From Candidatus Altimarinota bacterium (GTDB lineage: Bacteria; Patescibacteriota; Gracilibacteria; BD1-5; UBA2023): a DNA stretch of 45,277 nucleotides. Shown piece after piece: positions 30,308 through 40,612 of this stretch. The stretch spans positions 1 through 45,277 of the forward strand of contig JANQGT010000027.1 in assembly GCA_028277205.1 (NCBI GenBank), in the 5' to 3' direction. The stretch's first letter is position 1; every line of letters starts with the position of its first letter. The notes beneath the pieces are model-generated. The model was not told the origin of the DNA. It did no database searches and saw only the letters and a program-made list of their open reading frames with translations. Both the position numbers and the translations under genes were made by a program.

Positions 30308-30685
30308 TTATTCGTTTATGATATAGTACTCTGAAAGGGCGCGTTTGGCGGATTCGAGATCGGATACGCGAATGAGAATATAGTCGGTATCGTATGTCGA
30401 TATCGCAAAGATACTAATGTTGGCATTCGCGAGTATACTGGAGAGTTTTGAGAGAATTCCCGTCAACGAGAAGTCAAGTGGTCATTCGACTTTGATCGCA
30501 TGAAAGGGTCATTCATGAGTAGCATCAGGAGGGATATCTGACTCATGCACAACGAGAGATAGCTCATCCATCGTACGCGATACAGTGAAAAATCCTCTTG
30601 AAAGATCGATCCAAGAAGGAATCGGCTCCCGTGGTCAGAGTCGGCAAATACCGAGTACATCCGGTAAAACAGAAAGAGTCAGCAT
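30308..30685 (-). CDS. ACT-domain protein (ACT_7/CASTOR-like)
   Basis: A 125-residue protein broken by three TGA codons under the standard code, ending at TAA four bases before the efp ATG. The second half is a typical ACT_7 domain: VEGPLDFSLTGILSKLSSILANANISIFAISTYDTDYILIRVSDLESAKRAL. The first half (LGPREPIPSWIDLSRGFFTVSRTMDELSLVVHE) fits the paired N-terminal ACT-like half of the same family. Members bind amino acids as sensors and are often stand-alone in bacteria. Co-transcription with efp suggests a link to translation or amino-acid status, which is inference only. Confidence 0.85.
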
Positions 30686-30735
30686 GATTACGATAGAATG
30701 AAAGCATCTCGACAGTGAGTATATCCAAAATCCCC

Positions 30736-30763
30736 ATTGGGAAAACAGAAATATTCGTATACT
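30736..30763 (+). promoter_or_regulatory. putative promoter of the ATP-citrate-lyase-like gene
   Basis: A -10 box TATACT at 30758-30763 lies about 30 bases before the ATG. The -35 is weak (ATTGGG with 16, or TTGGGA with 15 bases between). The divergent ACT-domain gene also has a TATACT box on the other strand in this 107-base gap. Confidence 0.4.
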
Positions 30764-30792
30764 GCAGTGGGAGCGATTTTGTCACTGTACCT

Positions 30793-32010
30793 ATGGCGCA
30801 TATCCCCATCCGCGAATACGACGCAAAACGGCTTTTGTCGGAGTTTCTAGGGCAATCGTACGACTGAGTGCTCGTACGTACAGCCCAGGAAGCAAAGTCT
30901 CTGCCGGAATGACGCTGGGTCGTCAAACCCGATCAGTGCTTTGGAAAGCGCGCAAAGCACGGACTCGTCGCCGTCGATGTCTCGGCATCCGAGGCGGCGG
31001 AGTGGATCCATCAGCGTATAGACACGATCGTCGAGATCGATGGAGTGCGGGGAATACTGGACACATTTCTCATAGAGCCGTATATAGAGTACGCGCAGGA
31101 GTGGTACGCGAGTATCGAGTGCGTCCGGGATGGAGAGCTCGTGCGATTTTGCGGGAGCGGGGGTGTGGATATAGAGAGCGAATGGGAAAACACTCGCGAG
31201 TATACCGTGAGCATAGACCGAGAACCGAACGCCAATGCTATTTCAGAGGCGCTCAAAATCCCTCGTGATATCGCCGATTTTTTCGTGAGACTCGTCGCAT
31301 TCGTCCGTGAATACGGGTTTGTCTTTTTCGAGATCAATCCGCTGGTATGCGACAGTGCCGGACGGCTCAGATTCCTCGACGCTGTCGCGAGGATAGACGA
31401 CTGTGAGGTATACCGTCAGAAAAACCGGTGGAAAGATCTGGGATTTCCCCCCGCATTCAGTGCCGTGAAGACCGAGACAGAATCATACATCGAGTCACTC
31501 GACCGCGCGACGGGCGCCAGCCTGAAGCTGACAATACTGCATCCCGATGCGCCGATATGGCTTTTGACCAGTGGGGGAGGAGGCTCGGTCATCATCGCGG
31601 ACACGCTCGCCGATAGGGGATACGCGACCGATATCGCAAACTACGGCGAGTGCTCCGGAAATCCCGATCGGGACAACACGCGCGAGTATGCCCGTGCCCT
31701 TATTCGCGCGATGCTCGACGCAAAAACCGACCGGCAAAAATATCTCATCATCGCGGGTGCCATTGCAAATTTTACGCATATCGACAAGACATTTGCCGGT
31801 ATCATCGACGCACTGGAGGAGTATCAAGTCGAATTAGTCCGGCAGCGCGTCATACTCCTCATACGGCGCGGCGGCATCAATGATACCAAAGGACTCGCCA
31901 TGATGCGAGACGCATGCGATCGGCTCGGCATCTGCGTCACTGTCGCAGATGCGAATGAGGGAATGGTAAATGTACTGGAGAAAATATCGATACAAACATC
32001 CGATATGTAG
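30793..32010 (+). CDS. ATP-citrate lyase beta-like subunit (citryl-CoA synthetase half)
   Basis: A 405-residue protein with TGA-Gly codons at 30868-30870 and 30910-30912, ending at TAG. It aligns from memory along the N-terminal 420 residues of ATP-citrate lyase (AclB in bacteria). The ATP-grasp half has WVVKPDQCFGKRAKHGLVAV, FLIEPYIEYAQEWY, GGVDIE and FFEINPLVCD. The citrate-binding half has SLDRATGASLKLTILHP, SGGGGSVIIADTLADRG, ANYGECSGNP, IAGAIANFTHI and LIRRGG. This half makes citryl-phosphate and citryl-CoA from citrate, ATP and CoA. The AclA half, carrying the phospho-His and the citryl-CoA-cleaving domain, is not in the window, and the gene appears monocistronic. A succinyl-CoA synthetase beta is the main alternative but fits the second half less well. 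Confidence 0.85.
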
Positions 32011-32060
32011 TGTGAGCGCATCACACCACACTAGCCAAGACCAAGAAAATGTTTTCACAT

Positions 32061-32093
32061 GCCGAGAGTATGAGTATACTGTCGGCGTGTTTT
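32061..32093 (+). terminator. intrinsic terminator after the ATP-citrate-lyase-like gene, overlapping a possible promoter
   Basis: Stem GCCGA/TCGGC with an inner AGTAT/ATACT stem and loop GAGT, then GTGTTTT. The descending arm contains TATACT at 32075-32080, a possible -10 box for the pterin dehydratase gene that starts at 32111. Confidence 0.65.
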
Positions 32094-32110
32094 CATAGCT
32101 CTCGTTTCTC

Positions 32111-32401
32111 ATGCCTGCTCCGACGCTGCTTCCTGCATCGCTGCGATCCCGGGGATGGACCGAGACCGATACCGGTCTCATGCGGACGGTTTCCTGTTCG
32201 GATTTTTCGGAGGCATTCGCATATGCTGTGCGCGTAGCACTGCTCGCCGAGCGGCTCGATCATCACCCGGAGATCACGATCTCATACGGACGCCTCGTCA
32301 TCTCGGGACTCGCGACGCATGATGCGGGTGGGATCGTGACCGAGCGTGATATCGCCCTTGCGATGCGAGCAGAGGAGATATTCTCATGATATGAGAGATA
32401 G
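32111..32401 (+). CDS. pterin-4a-carbinolamine dehydratase
   Basis: A 96-residue protein of standard DCoH/PhhB size with TGA-Gly at 32387-32389, ending at TAG. The signature is intact: [39 protein letters not shown], with the catalytic HHPE and the conserved THDAGG turn. The enzyme recycles the oxidised pterin cofactor of aromatic amino acid hydroxylases. No hydroxylase or pterin synthesis gene is in the window, and small CPR genomes are not expected to have them, so another role such as molybdopterin or folate-like pterin handling, or partner-dependent use, is possible. It lies just before the ATPase operon but is probably separate from it. Confidence 0.92.
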
Positions 32402-32519
32402 AAAATATATTTGAAAAAGTCAAGTATAATCCATCAAAGAACGATTTGAAAGCAAAAGAAAATCCTATACAATTCCTCTCCGTTTCGGCGAAGAAATATA
32501 TTTATAATGCATTTTCACC

Positions 32520-32882
32520 GTGCCGCACACCCATACGGACGAGGACATTCTCCAAACCATACGCAAAAAAGAAGAAATCATAGAGTCGGCGATCAGCGAG
32601 CACGACCGCAATGAGCGACAAAAACTGGAGTCTCTGCAGCGCACCAATGAAGAAAAGCGCAGTACCCTCATGACCCATACTCGCGCGGAGCACCGTCGCA
32701 AGCTCCAAGAAGAATATAAACGCCTGGAGATGGAAAATGCCACGAACCTGCAGCAGTACGAATCGGCACTCGCATCGGCGTACGAGCGCGATCTGGAGAC
32801 GAGCGAGCGCTCCGAGGGTGATCTTTTTTGATTTCTCGTGTCGCGCATACGAGAGCATGCGAACACCTCACATAAACAGTAG
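32520..32882 (+). CDS. V/A-type ATPase peripheral stalk subunit (G/H-like)
   Basis: A 120-residue protein with a GTG start, TGA-Gly at 32829-32831 and a TAG stop. It is almost entirely a charged coiled coil (TIRKKEEIIESAISEHDRNERQKLESLQR and onward). First position before subunit I is where the H/G subunit of archaeal-type ATPases sits; it pairs with subunit E to form the stator stalks. The sequence itself is too low in complexity to prove homology, so the identity rests on size, coil and position. The start codon is inferred, as no in-frame ATG is near. A TATAAT at 32503-32508 could be its -10 box. Confidence 0.75.
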
Positions 32883-32888
32883 CAACGT

Positions 32889-34886
32889 ATGGCGGTCCGA
32901 CAAATGACAAAGGTGCGAATTCTCTTCCCGCGCGAAGCGCTCGAGGAGTTTTTGCAGACGCTGCAGTCGACCGGACTCATACAGGTAAACGAGCTTTCCG
33001 GACGGTCTTTTGAGATCTCAAAGGAAAGCGAAAAGGCACTGCTTTCAGCGTGTCCGTGGACGCTTCAGGAGGTCGAATCACTGATCCAGCGCCTCAAGAC
33101 CTTTCGTCGGGGAAAAGTGAATCTGCGGCAAAAATTTCTGGGTGATATCGCGGAAATGACAAAGGAAGAGTTTTCCCACTACATCGAATACTTTGACTAC
33201 AGCCATACCATCGGGCAGCTTCGACCCTTGCTCGAGGAGCACGATGCAAACGCCGAGTTGGTACACTCACTCTCGCTCGAGGCGCGTCGTCTGTCCGTAT
33301 GGGAATCGCTGCCCGTCACGATAGAGCGATCACTCGAGACCGAGTCTACCCGATGGCATACGCTCAAAATTCCGATACAAAAGCTCGCGTCTTTTCAGGC
33401 GCAGCTTTCGGATGACACGGTCCTGCAGATCGTCTCGCAAAACGAACATACCGCTCAGCTATTCCTCTGACACCTCAAAGATGACGATCGCACAGACAAG
33501 CTCTGCGAGGATTTCTCAGGAGAGTATGTCGATCTGTTTCAGCCTTCGTATGAGGGACAGCGGATCGTAGAGATCCTGCACGGCATCCGCCTCAAAAGGC
33601 GTGAGGCGCGCGTACGTCTGGAGATCGTCCGTGACGAGCTCGCGGAGATGACCAGTGCGCTCAGTGCCCTGAAGGCACTGTACGATCACCTGCTCGCCGC
33701 CGATATCCGCGAGGAGACGACGCATCATGTCGGAAATACGCGACGATTTCGATTTGTAGAGGGATGGACGCAGGAGCGACATCTCGAGCGTCTGCGCGCC
33801 ATCGCGTCAGAGCTATCGCCGTTTTCCCATGTCGAAATCATACAGCCCGAGTCCGGAGAGGAGCCGCCGGTCTATATCGTCAATCCGGTTTTTTTCAAAC
33901 CGTTTGAGATGATCACGAGTATGTACGGACTCCCGGGAAAATCCGAGATGGATCCGACCGTCCACCTCGGACCGTTTTTCATTCTCTTTTACGGGCTGTG
34001 TCTGACGGACGCCGGATACGGACTCGTACTCACCGCACTCGCGCTCGCGCTCATTCTCTTCGCGCGTATCCCACTCTCGCGCGGAGGACTGCCCTGGCTT
34101 CTTTTGTATGCCGGTATTGTCACCTTTTTTATCGGGATTCCGTTTGGTGGATGGTTTGGTGTACCGCCGGAGCGGGCGCCGGATTTTCTACTGGCAAATG
34201 CCGGAGCGCCAATATCGGAGCTGCGATACATCGGACAGGTCTGGAATCTCGGAGAAAAATCCGGTATCGACTTTCTGACGATCCTCGCCATCGCCGTCGG
34301 TATCGCCCAGATCGCATACGGGACATTTCTCTCCGGCTACTGGAAAGTCGTGCACGGCAAAACCGTGCAGGCGATCTATCAGGATTTCAGCCTCCACGTG
34401 CTCATCCTCGGTGTCGGGATTTTCCTCTTGCCAGAGCCTATCGCGGCGATACCATCGATGGTCCGCGATATCGCGCTCTGGGTGTCGGTCGGATTTTTCA
34501 TCTGGTCGCGCGGATACGGGTCGCCGTGGTATTTGCGACCGTTTGCGGGTGCATTTCTGAGTCTCGTCTTTTTCATGAGCGGCATCAGCAATGTCCTCTC
34601 ATACCTGAGACTGCTGGCGCTCGGACTTGCGACGGGTGCGCTTGCTTTCGCGATCAATGAAATGGCATGAGTACTCTCGGGATTTTTTCCGGGCATTCTC
34701 GGCATGCTCGTGTTTGTCGTGATACTGCTCGGCTGACACCTCCTGAGCATCGTGCTCAATGCGCTTTCGGCATTCGTACATTCCGGCAGACTCCAGTTCA
34801 TAGAGTTTTTCTCAAACTTTTATGAGGGAGGCGGCGCGGCATTCGAGCCGTTCGCACGAAAACGCAAATACACACTCCTCGTGTAG
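32889..34886 (+). CDS. atpI: V/A-type ATP synthase subunit I (stator a)
   Basis: A 665-residue protein with TGA-Gly at 33468-33470, 34668-34670 and 34734-34736, ending at TAG. The first half is the cytoplasmic helical arm, starting AVRQMTKVRILFPREALEEFL. The second half is membrane-embedded with about seven or eight helices: PTVHLGPFFILFYGLCLTDAGYGL, IGIPFGGWFGVP, and the ion-path segment SNVLSYLRLLALGLATGAL, whose Arg is the conserved residue facing the rotor. It forms the ion half-channels with the K ring. The gene comes 6 bases after the H-like gene. Confidence 0.95.
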
Positions 34887-34910
34887 TCTATTTTTTCACT
34901 TTTCTTTTTT

Positions 34911-35393
34911 ATGGAAACGGCTGCTATGGAAATGATGCTTCCCGGACTCGGACTCGCCTTGGCGTTTCTCGGGGTCGCGATCGCGACATTTCTCTCGGGT
35001 ATCGGATCGGTCTTTGGCGTCAGTCTTACCGGACAGGCGGGTACGGGCTTTCTAGTCGAAAAGCCCAAGGAATTCGGAAAAATGCTCGTACTCGAAGCGC
35101 TTCCGGGTTCGCAGGGAATCTACGGTCTCGTGATCTCCTTTATCTTCGTCATGACATTTGATCTTGCGACGATCGATCTGTATAAGGGATTGCAGGTTTT
35201 TGCGGCGTGTCTTCCGGTCGCGATTACGGGATACTTTTCAGCGCAATACCAAGCAAAGGTGTGCGTATCGGGAATGAATATGATCGCAAAGGACGAGAAA
35301 AACCTCGGAAAGGTCATCACGATGGCGGCATTCGTAGAGACGTATGCGATCCTCGGATTTCTCATGTCGCTGTTTATGCTGTACGCCATATAG
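34911..35393 (+). CDS. atpK: V/A-type ATP synthase subunit K (rotor ring), Na+-type site
   Basis: A 160-residue duplicated-hairpin proteolipid with four helices, no TGA, and a TAG stop. The ion-binding carboxylate is Glu143 in AFVETYAILGF; the first hairpin lacks one in the matching place. Leu64, Ser67 and Gln68 in ALPGSQGIYG together with a Gln in AQYQAK match the spacing of the sodium ligands Leu61, Thr64, Gln65, Gln110 and Glu139 of Enterococcus hirae NtpK, with Thr changed to Ser. A sodium-coupled ring is therefore likely but not shown. The leader before ATG is almost all T and C, with no Shine-Dalgarno motif. Confidence 0.95.
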   Translation: METAAMEMMLPGLGLALAFLGVAIATFLSGIGSVFGVSLTGQAGTGFLVEKPKEFGKMLVLEALPGSQGIYGLVISFIFVMTFDLATIDLYKGLQVFAACLPVAITGYFSAQYQAKVCVSGMNMIAKDEKNLGKVITMAAFVETYAILGFLMSLFMLYAI

Positions 35394-35424
35394 CACGATA
35401 ATCATTTTTTTCTAACGCGCTACT

Positions 35425-36012
35425 ATGTCCCTCCAAGCGATGCTCGCCCACCTCGAAAGCGAAAAAGAACGCGAGATTTCCCGCCTTACTGAAGAGTACG
35501 CTCAGCGCCTCGAAGCCGAGAATGCCTCGCACGAAGCTGAAATGACACGTCTTTCGGCGAGTCTCGCAGAAGAGGGCGAGCGCCTCATGCGCGAAGAGCA
35601 AATCCGCCTGCAAAAAGAACACGATCTAAAGAAAAAACGTCTCCTGCTGTCGAAAAAGCGAAAGCTCGTCGATGCGATCCTGGCGCGTCTGGTCGACAGT
35701 CTCACATCCGAGCCGAGACGAGGCGAGCTACTGTGAGTACTGCTCGACTCTATCGCAAGTGGAGACGGCGGCACGATCACTCCCGCCCGAGGGTACGGCG
35801 AGACGATCGCCGCCCTCATACGCGAGCGGGGACTATGACTGGAGCTGTCTTCAGAGGATCCGTCTCTGGACTCTGGATTTCTCTTTCGGGGTGCCGGATA
35901 CGAGAGCAATGTTTCTTTCTCTCATATCATCCATACCGTTCTCGCGGAGGATATCGAGGCGTATGTGCATTCTCATCTCATGACACACCTTTCCCATGCT
36001 CGCGTTTGATAG
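35425..36012 (+). CDS. atpE: V/A-type ATP synthase subunit E (peripheral stalk)
   Basis: A 195-residue protein with TGA-Gly at 35734-35736 and as its last codon before TAG. The N-terminal 100 residues are a charged coiled coil (LAHLESEKEREISRLTEEYAQRL), and the C-terminal globular part (ARGYGETIAALIRERGLGLELSSED) has the fold that caps the catalytic head in this family. It pairs with the H-like subunit to make the stator stalk. Identity follows from architecture and from position between K and C. Its 3' end overlaps subunit C by 17 bases. Confidence 0.88.
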
Positions 36013-37036
36013 CGTCGCGACAGCTCCCGAGCGGATTATCGACTCCTATGCGGAGGCGGTCGTACGCGCGCGCATCGATCTGCAGGAGGGAGTCTCGGCG
36101 TCACTCTTCGATCGACTGCTGCATGCGGATACGGCAGAAGAAGTCGAGAAAATGCGTCCGGATATTCCCGAGCGATGGCGACCGGAGGATATAGGCTTGG
36201 TACGGGAAATTCTCTATCGAAAATTGCGCGTACTGCGAAAGACCGTCGCAAATATCGATCCCGAGCACGGACGATTTCCGAGCCTCTGGATCGACGAGGA
36301 CATCCACAATATTCGCACGATTTTGCGCTTTCTTGACACGCAGATTTCTGAGGATTCGCTCCTGCATGACATTGGAAATTTCGCCGTCGAAGACCTCAAA
36401 AATTACGCATGGTATGATACCGGGAAGCGCGGTGATTTTCCCAATATCATCATCAAAACCATCAAAGAAGCCAAGGGCATCATGTCCGCCATGGAGCGAG
36501 ACGCCCTCATCGAAAAACGCCTGACGGAGTGGGCGCTTGCTCGAGAGTGCGCATTTCCCGACAATGAGTATATCACCGATCTCGTGCGGCTGCGGATCGA
36601 TATCGCCAATCTCTCGATGACGCTTCGTATTCGTCGGGGAAATCTAGATCTGTCAATGATGCGGTACGGCATCGAGTGATGACGGATCACCCCGGAGCAG
36701 TTTGAGACACAGCCAAATCTCGACTCCTGCCTGCAAAATCACGAGTTACTTGATATTCTCCGCGATATCGGAGAGGATCGCTTGCTGTCCGATGACGTCT
36801 TTGCATGGGCGGAGTATGATCGCGGCTGCCGTCGTCTGCTGGAAAATCGGTGCCGCTCGGCACTGTCGCTCGTCGCCGGACCGGAGCCGCTGTATGTCTA
36901 CGGACTGGCTATACGCTACAATCTTGCAGAGCTTCAGCGCCTGTTTTTCCTCGCGGATTATCGCGTAGACGAGACATCGAAACGAGATACGTCCATCGCC
37001 CCCATTCTCTCTACACTGTATGATCGAAATGTCTAA
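35996..37036 (+). CDS. atpC: V/A-type ATP synthase subunit C (central socket)
   Basis: A 346-residue, mostly helical protein with TGA-Gly at 36677-36679, ending at TAA. It follows the AtpC/NtpC/d-subunit pattern: repeats of helical bundles with DIHNIRTILRFLDTQISEDSLLHDIGNFAVEDL, RLRIDIANLSMTLRIRRGNLDL, and a late AGPEPLYVYGLAIRYNLAELQRLFFLADY. Subunit C is the funnel that fixes the central shaft on the membrane ring. It overlaps E at its start and F at its end by 17 bases each, so the three are translationally coupled. Confidence 0.92.
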
Positions 37037-37397
37037 CATCACCGAATATCGCATCGCCGTGCTCTCCGACAGTGCCACCGTTTCATTTCTCGGGATGGCG
37101 GGGTGTATCGGATTTTGCGTCGAGCCGGATATCGATTCGCGAATGCTCGGGACAAAACTGCGCGCGATCGCAGGCGAAAAAATCGATACGGGCACGGGCG
37201 AGCAGCGATCGAAATACGCCATCATCTTCGTCGATGAGGCACTCTTTGTCCGAATCCCGGAGGATGATTTTTCCCGTATCGCCGGAAAGAGCGTACCGGC
37301 GGTCATACCGCTTCCGGGTATCCGCGGCTCGACGGGGCTCGGTCTTGCGAATCTCAATGCCACTATCGAACGCGCTCTCGGTATGAGTCTCGAATAA
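37020..37397 (+). CDS. atpF: V/A-type ATP synthase subunit F (central shaft)
   Basis: A 125-residue protein with no TGA and a TAA stop. A CheY-like alpha/beta fold is visible in [20 protein letters not shown] and [18 protein letters not shown], ending with the conserved [14 protein letters not shown] turn and a C-terminal helix that would pack on subunit D. It is slightly longer than usual. An ATG at 37029 is an alternative start with less overlap with subunit C. Confidence 0.92.
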   Translation: MIEMSNITEYRIAVLSDSATVSFLGMAGCIGFCVEPDIDSRMLGTKLRAIAGEKIDTGTGEQRSKYAIIFVDEALFVRIPEDDFSRIAGKSVPAVIPLPGIRGSTGLGLANLNATIERALGMSLE

Positions 37398-37420
37398 TCT
37401 TATCCCTTTTCGTTTTTCCT

Positions 37421-39199
37421 ATGCAACAGCAGGCAACGATCATCAAAGTCTCCGGTCCTCTCGTCGTCGCGAGCGGAATGAACTCGGCACGCATGTACGA
37501 GGTCGTACGCGTCTCGGAGAAAAAGCTCGTCGGCGAAGTCATCCAGATCGAGGGTGGTACCGCATCCATCCAGGTCTATGAGGAGACGACCGGTATCGGT
37601 CCCGGCGAACCGGTCTATCTGACCGGTATGACGATGAGTGCCGAGCTCGGTCCCGGTCTTTTGGAAAATATGTTTGACGGTATTCAGCGACCGCTCTCGG
37701 CGATCGAGCGCGAGTCGGGACATTTTATCGGGCGCGGGATCGACGTGCCGGCACTCGACCGGACGCGAAAATGGCAATTTAGTCCGAAAAAACAAGTAGG
37801 CGATTTTGTAAAAGAGGGCGATATTCTGGGAGAAATTCCCGAAACTACCCTCATCACCCACCGCATCATGACGCCTCCCGGCGTCTCTGGAAAGATCGCC
37901 TCGATAGAAATAGGGGAGTTTACGGTCGAGGAGGCGGTCGCCACCATCGAAACCGAGGGCGGGGGAGTGGAAACCGTCACGCTCATGACGCGCTGGCCCA
38001 TCCGTCGCGCTCGTCCCATCGCGCGAAAATTTGTTCCCAGTAAGCCCCTCCTATCCGGAGTCCGGGTTCTCGATGTTTTTTTCCCGGTCGCGAAGGGAGG
38101 AGCAGCGTGCAGTCCCGGTCCGTTCGGATCGGGAAAAACCGTCACCCAGCAATCGCTTGCGAAATACTCTGACGCCGAGGTCATCGTCTACGTCGGATGC
38201 GGGGAGCGCGGAAACGAGATGACGGATGTACTCGCCGAGTTTCCAGAGCTAAAAGATCCCAATACCGGGGAACCCCTGATGAAACGCACTATCATGGTAG
38301 CAAACACGTCGAACATGCCGGTCGCTGCCCGGGAAGCATCGGTCTATACCGGTATCACCATCGCGGAGTACTACCGCGACATGGGCTACCACGTCGCGCT
38401 CATGGCGGACTCTACGTCGCGCTGGGCGGAGGCGATGCGCGAGATCTCGGGACGCCTGGAGGAGATGCCCGGTGAGGAGGGATATCCCGCCTACCTCGGG
38501 TCGCGTACTGCGGCATTTTACGAGCGGGCGGGGTATGTCTCCTGTCTCGGCAGCGATGATCGCGAGGGATCGCTGACCGTCATCGGCGCCGTCTCGCCCC
38601 CGGGTGGAGATCTCTCGGAGCCGGTGACGCAAAACACCTTTCGAGTGACGAAAGTATTTTGGGGGCTCGATGCCTCGCTCGCGAAAAAACGGCACTATCC
38701 CGCCATAAACTGGCTCTCCAGCTACACGCTGTATATGGAAAATATCGCGGAATATCTCAATAATTTGGCGGGATCCGATTTTACCGCGCTGCGCGAGGAA
38801 GCACTCGCCATCCTCCAAGAGGAAGCCCGCCTCGAAGAAATCGTTCGACTCGTCGGTGTCGACGCGCTCTCCATGCGCGAGCGACTCCTCCTAGAGACGG
38901 CGCGATCCATTCGCGAGGATTTTCTTTTTCAAAATGCATTTGATCCCGAGGACGCCTACACGCCGATTTCCCGACAGTATCTGATGCTCAAATCGATTCT
39001 CGCTCTCTATACTCGCATGAAGCCCATCGTCGAAGACGAAGACTTTGAGTTTTCCCGGTATCTTGATCTTGTGGTTCGCAGCGAATTTGCCGGACTGTCA
39101 AAGAAAACCGAGGATGAGCTTGCATCGCTTCTTGCGCGCATAGAGACTGAAACAAACGAGCTGACTCATGCTCCCGCCGCCATTTCTTCCGCTTCCTAA
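37421..39199 (+). CDS. atpA: V/A-type ATP synthase catalytic subunit A
   Basis: A 592-residue catalytic subunit of normal length with no in-frame TGA in nearly 1.8 kb, ending at TAA. The beta-barrel domain starts [16 protein letters not shown]. The non-homologous bulge domain is present (about residues 115-195, [16 protein letters not shown]). The P-loop is GPFGSGKT at residues 233-240, followed by [11 protein letters not shown] and [31 protein letters not shown]. It hydrolyses or makes ATP at the A-B interface. Alone it would not reveal the unusual code. No Shine-Dalgarno motif: the leader is CTTATCCCTTTTCGTTTTTC. Confidence 0.98.
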   Translation: MQQQATIIKVSGPLVVASGMNSARMYEVVRVSEKKLVGEVIQIEGGTASIQVYEETTGIGPGEPVYLTGMTMSAELGPGLLENMFDGIQRPLSAIERESGHFIGRGIDVPALDRTRKWQFSPKKQVGDFVKEGDILGEIPETTLITHRIMTPPGVSGKIASIEIGEFTVEEAVATIETEGGGVETVTLMTRWPIRRARPIARKFVPSKPLLSGVRVLDVFFPVAKGGAACSPGPFGSGKTVTQQSLAKYSDAEVIVYVGCGERGNEMTDVLAEFPELKDPNTGEPLMKRTIMVANTSNMPVAAREASVYTGITIAEYYRDMGYHVALMADSTSRWAEAMREISGRLEEMPGEEGYPAYLGSRTAAFYERAGYVSCLGSDDREGSLTVIGAVSPPGGDLSEPVTQNTFRVTKVFWGLDASLAKKRHYPAINWLSSYTLYMENIAEYLNNLAGSDFTALREEALAILQEEARLEEIVRLVGVDALSMRERLLLETARSIREDFLFQNAFDPEDAYTPISRQYLMLKSILALYTRMKPIVEDEDFEFSRYLDLVVRSEFAGLSKKTEDELASLLARIETETNELTHAPAAISSAS

Positions 39200-39211
39200 T
39201 CGCTTTTCACT

Positions 39212-40597
39212 ATGCAACGCGAATACCGAAATCTCTCCTCCGTCATCGGACCGCTCGTCGTCGTCGAGGGTGTAGAGGGAGCCAAATACGACGAAACAGT
39301 CGAGGTCATCCTCGCCTCGGGCGAGTCTCGATTTTGAAAAGTGCTCGAAGCGCACTCCGATCGCGCGCTCGTCCAGATGTTCGAGTCGACGCAGGGCTTT
39401 TTGAAAGAGGGGGCACGAGCGCGCTTTACCTGAAAAACGCTCGAGCTCGCCGCATCGCCCGATATGCTCGGACGCATTTTTGACGGACGTGGACGCCCGA
39501 AAGACGGCGGTCCCGAGCTCATCGCCGAAAAGCGTCTGGACATAAACGGTGCCGCCATCAATCCAGCATCGCGCGCTCAGCCAAACGATTTTATCCAGAC
39601 GGGTATCACGACGCTGGATCTCCTGAATACACTGGTACGCGGACAAAAACTTCCGATATTTTCCGGAGCCGGTCTCCCGCACAATAAAATCGCCGCACAA
39701 ATTGCCCGCCAGGCAGCCGTCAACGACGGATCGGATTTCGCCGTCGTATTCGCTGCGATGGGAGTCCCGTTTGAGGAGGCGGAATTTTTCACCTCCGAAT
39801 TTCACAAAACAGGCGCACTGGAGCGGTCCGTACTGTTTATAAACACTGCCGCCGACCCGGTCGTCGAGCGCATCGCCACACCGCGATACGCCCTCACCGC
39901 CGCAGAGTATCTTGCTTTCGAGCGGGATATGCACGTCCTCGTCATCCTGACCGACATGACAAACTATGCCGAGGCGCTGCGCGAAGTGTCTGCCGCCCGG
40001 AAAGAAGTACCCGGACGCCGCGGCTATCCCGGCTATCTGTATACTGATCTCGCGACACTGTACGAGCGTGCCGGTCGCGTGAAGGACAAAACCGGCTCCA
40101 TCACGCAGATCCCCATCCTCACGATGCCGGAGGACGACATCACGCATCCCATCCCCGATCTCACGGGATATATCACTGAGGGGCAATTCGTACTCTCGCG
40201 TGATCTGCATAATAAAGGAATTTACCCCTGCGCCGATGTCCTGCCCTCGCTCTCGCGCCTGAAAGACAAGGGACAAGGCGACGGAAAAACACGCAAAGAT
40301 CACGGATGAGTGCTCAATCAAGTCTACGCCGCCTATGCCCGCGGAAAGGAAATCCGCGAGCTCGCCGTCATCCTGGGTGAATCGGCGCTCTCTGATGCGG
40401 ATCGACAGTATCTGCGATTTGCCAATGAATTTGAAAATCGCATGGTGCGTCAGGGTATCGACGAAAATCGCACTATCATCGAGAGTCTCACGCTCGCATG
40501 GGAGCTCATGGCGATCCTGCCGAAAAACGAGCTCAAGCGTGTGAAGCCCGACGATATCGAAAAGTATCTCCCGAAAGCCGAATCCGAAGCCGCCTAA
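39212..40597 (+). CDS. atpB: V/A-type ATP synthase regulatory subunit B
   Basis: A 461-residue protein with TGA-Gly at 39335-39337, 39431-39433 and 40307-40309, ending at TAA. It starts [24 protein letters not shown] and has the non-catalytic site loop [19 protein letters not shown], in which the Walker Lys is absent as usual for [26 protein letters not shown] and [19 protein letters not shown] follow. It forms the hexameric head with A. The first 84 codons become readable only with TGA as Gly. Spacing to A is 12 bases. Confidence 0.97.
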
Positions 40598-40612
40598 TCT
40601 CTCCAAGCGTCT

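Noticed and set aside
32008-32036. Inverted repeat GTGTGA/TCACAC at the end of the ATP-citrate-lyase-like gene as a terminator or operator
   Set aside because: There is no T-run after it, and a better terminator lies at 32061-32093; a regulator site cannot be supported from one copy.
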